Source: an uncultured Blautia sp. (lineage in GTDB: Bacteria > Bacillota > Clostridia > Lachnospirales > Lachnospiraceae). Taken from it: 64,000 bases of DNA. Position numbers and translations under genes: made by a program. A model generated the notes under the pieces. It was given only the letters and a program-made list of their open reading frames with translations, made no database searches and was not told the DNA's origin. The stretch's first letter is position 1, and the number at the start of each line of letters is the position of its first letter. This document shows positions 58,922-64,000 of this stretch, in pieces. Location: NCBI RefSeq assembly GCF_947654165.1, contig NZ_CANTKB010000012.1:1-64000 (forward strand). Direction: 5' to 3'.

Positions 58922-59871
58922 TGTATAAAGTACTCAGAGGTGGCTTTTTAGGTTATACCTACGAAAATATGCAAAATGATTTGTCTATTTTTGCACGTAT
59001 TTTTGCCGAAAATATACAAATTGACAGTCTGGGAAAGACAGAAGATGGCAGAAGTCTGTACCATTTCAGAATAGGAGATGCCAATGCATCGAAAAAGGCA
59101 TTGATATTTGGGGGTATCCACGGGCGGGAATATATGACGAGCCAGCTTATTATGGAACAAAGTGCTGAATTTTTAATGAAGCTGTGCAAAACGGATCCGG
59201 ATTTTTACAGAGAACTTCTCAGGGGAAAAGCCTTACATATCGTACCCATGGCGAATCCAGACGGAGTCACCATCAGCCAATTCGGTATTCATGGACTGAA
59301 GACAATGAAAATGCAGAAGCTGGTGAGAGAGATTGCAAGGGAGGAAGGGGGCAGACATCCGGGGGGATATTATTTTTCCAGGTGGAAAGCCAATGCCCGA
59401 GGTGTGGATTTGAATCGAAATTTTGATGCTTTGTGGGAAAAATACAAAGATGGAAGGGAAAAACCTTCTTCCGAGAAATACAAAGGTGTCCGGCCAGAAT
59501 CAGAAACGGAGTCTGCTGCATTGGCAGAACTTACACGAAAAGAAAAATTTTCTTGTACACTTAGCTATCATTCTTCCGGGGAGGTAATCTACTGGAATTT
59601 TGGACAGCAGGGAGAACTTTTGGCACAGACAAAGGATTTTGCACAGAAAATCCATGCTGTTACCGGATATCAGGTGGATGGGGACTGGGATGTTTTAGAC
59701 CCGGGGGGATATAAAGACTGGGCAATTTCAAAAATGAAAATCCCCAGTCTGACGGTAGAAATCGGACAGAGAGAATCTCCCCTTCCAGGTTCCTGTTTTC
59801 GGCAGATTCTCATGCAAAATAAAGGTGTTTGGGAGACGATTCTCTCCTTTCTTTCCGATGAAGGAGAATAG
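58921..59871 (+). CDS. M14-family zinc carboxypeptidase
   Basis: 316 aa, no signal peptide. Zinc ligands GIHGREY (H67, E70) and SYHSSGE (H217), the substrate Arg/Asn block GVDLNRNFD, MANPDGV and the catalytic Glu280 in LTVEIGQRE are all present. The group is similar to gamma-D-glutamyl-meso-diaminopimelate peptidase I/MpaA-like cytoplasmic enzymes that trim cell-wall peptides (family inference). AGAGGT lies about 9 bp before the ATG. Confidence 0.87.
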   Translation: MYKVLRGGFLGYTYENMQNDLSIFARIFAENIQIDSLGKTEDGRSLYHFRIGDANASKKALIFGGIHGREYMTSQLIMEQSAEFLMKLCKTDPDFYRELLRGKALHIVPMANPDGVTISQFGIHGLKTMKMQKLVREIAREEGGRHPGGYYFSRWKANARGVDLNRNFDALWEKYKDGREKPSSEKYKGVRPESETESAALAELTRKEKFSCTLSYHSSGEVIYWNFGQQGELLAQTKDFAQKIHAVTGYQVDGDWDVLDPGGYKDWAISKMKIPSLTVEIGQRESPLPGSCFRQILMQNKGVWETILSFLSDEGE

Positions 59872-60196
59872 CCCCCGGACTGAGGTGTCCGAGGGCGTAA
59901 AAGGGGAGGATAAAGTATTTCTACTTTTTCTTTTGTTGTCTGCGAAAGGTGTCACGCTTTTGTGCCATCCCTTCGTGGACTATTTGTAGTATATCCGAGA
60001 ATTCAGTGTTTATACAGAAAAAAGATATTATTATTGTTAAAAATTTGTCTATCTGAAAACGTTAATTAATTCTTTATTTTGTATTAAAAGCATGATATAA
60101 TTGAATTATCAGAAAATTTATGCACAACACAAAGGGAAAGGCGCAAAGAGAAACGGAAGGATGCCTTTGTCAAGCGAGAATACAGGAGGACGCATT
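59872..60196 (+). other. Intergenic region and leader before the PRTase-fold gene
   Basis: 325 bp. Right after the M14 stop a GC-rich hairpin (GCCC..CGGAC / GTCCG..GGGC, about 59872-59897, one mismatch) is followed by GTAAAAGG, not a T-tract. The middle is AT-rich. A perfect TATAAT at 60096-60101 with a weak -35 is the likely promoter of the next gene. The in-frame codons between 60101 and 60196 lack a ribosome site. Confidence 0.5.
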
Positions 60197-60838
60197 ATGG
60201 AAAAAAGAATGTTTAAAGTGTATGCAAAAGGAGATGAAAAAATTCAGTTAAAGATTATACCGGGGCATTTTGTTACCTCACAGTCCCATATCACCCATTA
60301 TCTGGATATGACGACTATGAAGACACGCTGTGCGGAGGCAGGAAGAATTGCAAAGCTGCTGTCCACCAGGTATGAGACCTCCACACCGGTAGACAGCATT
60401 ATCTGTCTGGACGGGCTGGAAGTAGTAGGAGCTTTTCTTGCAGAAGAACTGGCAAAAGCAGGGGTATTGTCCATGAATGCCCATAAGACGATTTATGTTG
60501 TGACTCCGGAGTTCAATGCAAACGGACAGGTGATTTTCCGAGATAATATCCAGCATATGGTGCGGAACCGAAATGTGGTGATCCTCATGGGTTCCATCAC
60601 AACAGGAGTCACACTGCAGCAGTGTATTGAGAGTGTACTGTATTATGGAGGAAAGATCACAGGTGTTTCTTCCATCTTCAGTGCAGTCAATAAGATCGCA
60701 GGAATCGATATCAATGCCGTGTATTACAAACAGGATGTACCGGATTATGAATCTTATTCTGCAGAGAAGTGTCCGATGTGTCAGAAGAAAATAAAAATCG
60801 ATGCAATTGTAAACGGATACGGATATTCCAAATTATAA
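60197..60838 (+). CDS. Orotate-phosphoribosyltransferase-like PRTase-fold protein
   Basis: 213 aa. The start at 60197 is chosen because AGGAGGA precedes it. The type I PRTase fold is visible: DSIICLDGLEVVGAFLAEEL (hood/first loop), KTIYVVTPEFN and the PRPP loop region NVVILMGSITTGVTLQQCI. In true PRTases this loop is preceded by two acidic residues (DD/ED-x-x-TTG); here it is MGSITTG, so PRPP binding may be altered. A CPMCQKKIKID tail suggests a small metal-binding end. Function unknown; regulatory roles are known for similar proteins. Confidence 0.75.
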   Translation: MEKRMFKVYAKGDEKIQLKIIPGHFVTSQSHITHYLDMTTMKTRCAEAGRIAKLLSTRYETSTPVDSIICLDGLEVVGAFLAEELAKAGVLSMNAHKTIYVVTPEFNANGQVIFRDNIQHMVRNRNVVILMGSITTGVTLQQCIESVLYYGGKITGVSSIFSAVNKIAGIDINAVYYKQDVPDYESYSAEKCPMCQKKIKIDAIVNGYGYSKL

Positions 60839-60874
60839 AGGGAAAATCCCCTATTATCTGCTCCTTTTTTGTGA

Positions 60875-60880
60875 TATAAT
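60875..60880 (+). promoter_or_regulatory. Probable -10 box of the M16 protease gene
   Basis: TATAAT 35 bp before the start codon; the region at -35 is a poor match. A short GGGG/CCCC hairpin and a T-run (60865-60870) just upstream could terminate the PRTase gene. Confidence 0.4.
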
Positions 60881-60915
60881 GATTAAACATTATGTATAAA
60901 TTTGGAGGAATTGCC

Positions 60916-63834
60916 ATGAAAATGGAGCAGATACCAGCTTATGAATTAATTACAGAACAGGAAATACCCGACATACATTCCATGGGCTATCTCCTGAAGC
61001 ATAAAAAAAGCGGTGCCAGAGTGATGGTACTGAAAAATGATGATGAAAATAAGGTTTTCAATATTGCCTTCCGCACACCGCCTGCAGACAGTACAGGGGT
61101 GGCACATATACTGGAACACAGTGTATTGTGCGGTTCTAAAAAGTTTCCGTTGAAGGATCCTTTTGTAGAACTTGTGAAAGGCTCTTTGAATACCTTTTTA
61201 AATGCAATGACTTATCCGGATAAGACTATGTATCCTGTGGCGAGTTGCAATGACCAGGATTTCAAGAATCTCATGCATGTATATCTGGATGCTGTTTTCT
61301 TCCCATATATTTATGAAAAGGAAGAAATCTTCCGTCAGGAGGGATGGCACTATGAACTGGAAGATGTGGACAGCCCTCTTACTTTGAATGGTGTAGTTTA
61401 CAATGAAATGAAAGGTGCTTTTTCTTCACCGGAGGATGTGCTGGATCGGGAAGTGTTTAATTCTCTGTTTCCGGATACCCCCTACGGAGTAGAATCCGGC
61501 GGTGACCCAAAGTGTATCCCAGACTTGAAATACTCAGAATTCCTTTCCTTCCACAGCCGTTATTATCATCCGTCAAACAGCTATATTTATCTATATGGAA
61601 ATATGGATGTGGAAGAGCGTCTTAACTGGATGGATCAGGAATATTTATCAAAATACGATGCCATTTCCGTAGACTCTGCCATTGCCCGTCAGGAACCTTT
61701 TCAGGAAATGAAAGAACTGGTGATGGAGTATCCCATCACCGAAAGTGAGCCGGAAGAACAGAACAGCTACCTGGCTTATAATGTGGTAGTGGGAGACAGT
61801 CTGGACGTGGAACTCTGCACGGCCTTTGAAGTGTTGGATTATACACTGTTAAGTGCACCGGGTGCACCTGTGAAGCAGGCACTTCTGGATGCCGGCATGG
61901 GAAAAGATATTATGGGGTCCTACGAGGACGGGATCTATCAGCCATTTTTCTCCATTGTGGCGAAAAATGCAGACCCACAGAATAAAGAGCGTTTTGTACA
62001 GTTGATTCAGGATACGCTGAAAGATATAGCAGAAAAAGGAATTGACAAAAAAGCCATTGCAGCAGGAATCAATTACATGGAATTCCGGTTCCGGGAAGCT
62101 GATTTTTCTTCTTTCCCTAAGGGTCTGATGTACGGAATCGATGTGTTTGACAGTTGGTTATATGATGACAACAAACCCTTTGACCATTTGAAACGTCTGG
62201 ATATCTTTGCAGCATTAAAAGAAAAAGCAAAGACAGGATATTTCGAGGAATTGATCGAAAAATATCTCTTGAGCAATCCTCACGCATCTATTGTAGTGGT
62301 GAATCCAAAGCGTGGACTTGCGGCCAGGAAAGAAAAAGAACTGGAAGAAAAACTGGCTGCGTATAAAGCGTCATTAACCCAGGAAGAAAAAGAGAATCTG
62401 GTTGCAAAAACCAGACATTTGAAAGACTATCAGGATGCACCGGAGACCGAAGAAGCTCTGCGTACGATTCCACTTTTAAGCAGAGAGGACATCAGTACAG
62501 AAACAGCCAAAATCTGCAATACACCGAAAAAGGTGGGAGATACTCTGGTGCTTCATCATGATCTCTACACCAATGGCATTGGATACCTGGACTTGCTGTT
62601 TGATGTAAAAAATGTGCCGGAGACACTGATTCCCTACCTTGGCATTTTGAAATCTGTGTTGGGATATGTAGATACAGAGCATTATACCTATGGAGAACTG
62701 TTCAATGAAATCAATGCCGGAAGCGGCGGTATTTTGTTCGGACTTCAGGTGTTTGGAAATGCAAAGAATAATCAGGATACCATGCACATGGTTGGAATCA
62801 AAGCAAAAACTTTATATAAAGATCTGGGATTTGTCTTTGACATGATAAAAGAAATCATCAGCACTTCCAGATTTGAGGATGATAAACGCCTTTATGAGAT
62901 CATCGCAAAAATGAAATCAAGAATGCAGATGAGCATGGCTTCCGCAGGACACAGCACAGCCGTTGCCAGAGCACTGTCTTATTTTTCTGAAAATGCTTAT
63001 TTCCAGGAAAAGACAACAGGTATTGATTTCTATAAATTCCTGGATGACATAGAGAGCAATTTCCAGGAAAAGAAAGAAGATTTAAAAGAAAATCTGAACG
63101 TGTTAATGGGATATGTGTTCCGGCCGGAAAATCTTACGGTGAGCTACACGGCAGACAGCGAAGGATATCAGTATCTGGAAAAAGAAGTAGAAGAATTGAA
63201 ACAAGTGCTTTATACACAGGAAATCGAGCCAGGGCAGTTTGAGCCGGATCTGAAAGTGAAAAACGAAGGATTTAAGACCTCCGGACAGGTTCAGTATGTG
63301 GCGGCAGCAGGAAATTTCCGTGAAGCAGGATATGAATATACAGGTGCACTCAGGATTCTGAAAGTGATGTTAAGCTATGAATATTTGTGGACGAATGTCC
63401 GTGTAAAAGGCGGAGCTTATGGATGCATGAGTGCTTTCAGAAGAAACGGAGACGGGTATCTGGTTTCTTACAGAGACCCCAATCTTGGAAAAACACTGGA
63501 AGTCTTCCAAAAGACAGGAGAATTTATCCGTTCTTTTGATGCAGACGAAAGGGAAATGACCAAATATATCATTGGTACCATCAGTGAACTTGATACGCCT
63601 ATGACCCCTTCCGGCAAGGGAAATATGTCTTTAAATGCCTGGTTCTCCAAGGTGACAGAAGAAGATCTGAGACAGGAGCGGCTGGAGATACTAAAGGCAC
63701 AGCCGGAGGATATCCGCAAACTTGCAGGAATCGTGGATGCGGTCATGGAACAGAACCGTATCTGTGTTGTGGGAAGTGAAGAAAAATTGGAACAGGAGAA
63801 GACAGTATTTGATACACTGACAAACTTACTGTAA
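60916..63834 (+). CDS. M16C metalloprotease, presequence-protease (PreP)-like
   Basis: About 972 aa, the usual size of PreP/falcilysin-type proteases, made of four similar domains in two halves. The inverted zinc motif HILEH (H64, E67, H68) with the distal Glu in VVYNEMKGAFS marks the active N-terminal domain; the C-terminal half contains the family Arg-Tyr pair near KGGAYGCMSAFRR. It degrades short, unstructured peptides in a closed chamber. No export signal. GGAGG is 8 bp before the ATG at 60916. Confidence 0.92.
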   Translation: MKMEQIPAYELITEQEIPDIHSMGYLLKHKKSGARVMVLKNDDENKVFNIAFRTPPADSTGVAHILEHSVLCGSKKFPLKDPFVELVKGSLNTFLNAMTYPDKTMYPVASCNDQDFKNLMHVYLDAVFFPYIYEKEEIFRQEGWHYELEDVDSPLTLNGVVYNEMKGAFSSPEDVLDREVFNSLFPDTPYGVESGGDPKCIPDLKYSEFLSFHSRYYHPSNSYIYLYGNMDVEERLNWMDQEYLSKYDAISVDSAIARQEPFQEMKELVMEYPITESEPEEQNSYLAYNVVVGDSLDVELCTAFEVLDYTLLSAPGAPVKQALLDAGMGKDIMGSYEDGIYQPFFSIVAKNADPQNKERFVQLIQDTLKDIAEKGIDKKAIAAGINYMEFRFREADFSSFPKGLMYGIDVFDSWLYDDNKPFDHLKRLDIFAALKEKAKTGYFEELIEKYLLSNPHASIVVVNPKRGLAARKEKELEEKLAAYKASLTQEEKENLVAKTRHLKDYQDAPETEEALRTIPLLSREDISTETAKICNTPKKVGDTLVLHHDLYTNGIGYLDLLFDVKNVPETLIPYLGILKSVLGYVDTEHYTYGELFNEINAGSGGILFGLQVFGNAKNNQDTMHMVGIKAKTLYKDLGFVFDMIKEIISTSRFEDDKRLYEIIAKMKSRMQMSMASAGHSTAVARALSYFSENAYFQEKTTGIDFYKFLDDIESNFQEKKEDLKENLNVLMGYVFRPENLTVSYTADSEGYQYLEKEVEELKQVLYTQEIEPGQFEPDLKVKNEGFKTSGQVQYVAAAGNFREAGYEYTGALRILKVMLSYEYLWTNVRVKGGAYGCMSAFRRNGDGYLVSYRDPNLGKTLEVFQKTGEFIRSFDADEREMTKYIIGTISELDTPMTPSGKGNMSLNAWFSKVTEEDLRQERLEILKAQPEDIRKLAGIVDAVMEQNRICVVGSEEKLEQEKTVFDTLTNLL

Positions 63835-63846
63835 AGAGGAGAGTAT

Positions 63847-64000
63847 ATGAGGGAAGATTTTAAATCAGGCTTTGCAGCCATTATCGGAAGGCCAAATGTA
63901 GGGAAATCCACATTAATGAACCATCTGATCGGACAGAAAATTGCGATTACATCCAGGAAACCACAGACAACCAGAAACAGGATTCAAACGGTATATACGG
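63847..64000 (+). CDS. era: GTPase Era, 5' part (cut by the window end)
   Basis: Only the first 51 codons are present. AAIIGRPNVGKSTLMNHLIG is the G1/P-loop and KPQTTRNRIQTVYT the G2 switch region characteristic of Era, a 16S rRNA assembly GTPase. AGAGGAG lies about 4-9 bp before the ATG; the gene follows the M16 protease by 12 bp. Confidence 0.93.
   Translation, partial: MREDFKSGFAAIIGRPNVGKSTLMNHLIGQKIAITSRKPQTTRNRIQTVYT

Noticed and set aside
59872..59897. GC-rich hairpin after the M14 peptidase as a rho-independent terminator
   Set aside because: The stem is followed by GTAAAAGG on the plus strand and has no T-tract on the minus strand either; it may be a stabilising structure.

Overview
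The window looks like a chromosomal segment of a strictly anaerobic, low-to-mid GC Firmicute, most probably a Lachnospiraceae gut commensal of the Blautia type (inference). Pointers are a Gram-positive PolC replicative polymerase, the DUF5717/DUF5716 pair typical of Lachnospiraceae, sigma-A promoters with 17-bp spacers, strong AGGAGG ribosome sites, and oxygen-sensitive iron-sulfur enzymes (class I fumarase, Hdr/Flx complex). I see no rRNA, tRNA, CRISPR array, prophage or insertion sequence.

Layout. 0-10 kb: ilvE (minus), then an XpaC/TelA pair, ispG, polC and purC. 10-17.4 kb: a palindromic intergenic repeat, a HisC/CobD-like aminotransferase (minus), and a three-gene operon of unknown function (DUF5717 giant protein, HSP70/actin-like DUF5716 protein, TPR-like protein). 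17.4-21.7 kb: purB, an NhaC antiporter and purA. 21.7-27 kb: a TetR regulator divergent from a compact five-gene cluster (SCP2-like lipid carrier, alpha/beta hydrolase, free-standing condensation protein, acyl carrier protein, acyl-adenylating ligase) with two matching palindromes in its leader. 27-28.3 kb: a CofE-like ligase (minus). 28.5-41.4 kb: a fused aspartoacylase/methyltransferase, two complete five-gene nickel/peptide-type ABC importers in tandem, a DJ-1-like protein lacking its nucleophile, and a CsoR-family sensor. 41.4-44.6 kb: a ROK regulator, a second inverted copy of the 10 kb repeat, and a mannitol-dehydrogenase-family oxidoreductase.

44.9-56.4 kb is the most striking part: one tightly packed run reading malate dehydrogenase (annotators would probably write lactate dehydrogenase, but the specificity residue is Arg), HdrB, HdrC, HdrA, an MvhD/FlxD-type protein, two Fe-S proteins, an FlxA-type NAD/FAD reductase, a SdhB-like Fe-S protein, a fumarate-reductase-like flavoprotein, fumarase alpha and beta, and a small membrane protein. 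Read together, this is oxaloacetate to malate to fumarate to succinate, with the last step apparently wired to a flavin-based electron-bifurcating Flx-Hdr module. A Rex-like palindrome covers the -35 region of its predicted promoter.

56.5-64 kb: an esterase-like hydrolase, a small conserved-looking protein, a membrane-anchored HAD phosphatase (minus), an M14 carboxypeptidase, a PRTase-fold protein, a PreP-like M16 metalloprotease, and the 5' end of era, cut by the window edge.

All function calls rest on motif reading without database searches. Start codons were moved where a Shine-Dalgarno sequence clearly favoured an internal start.
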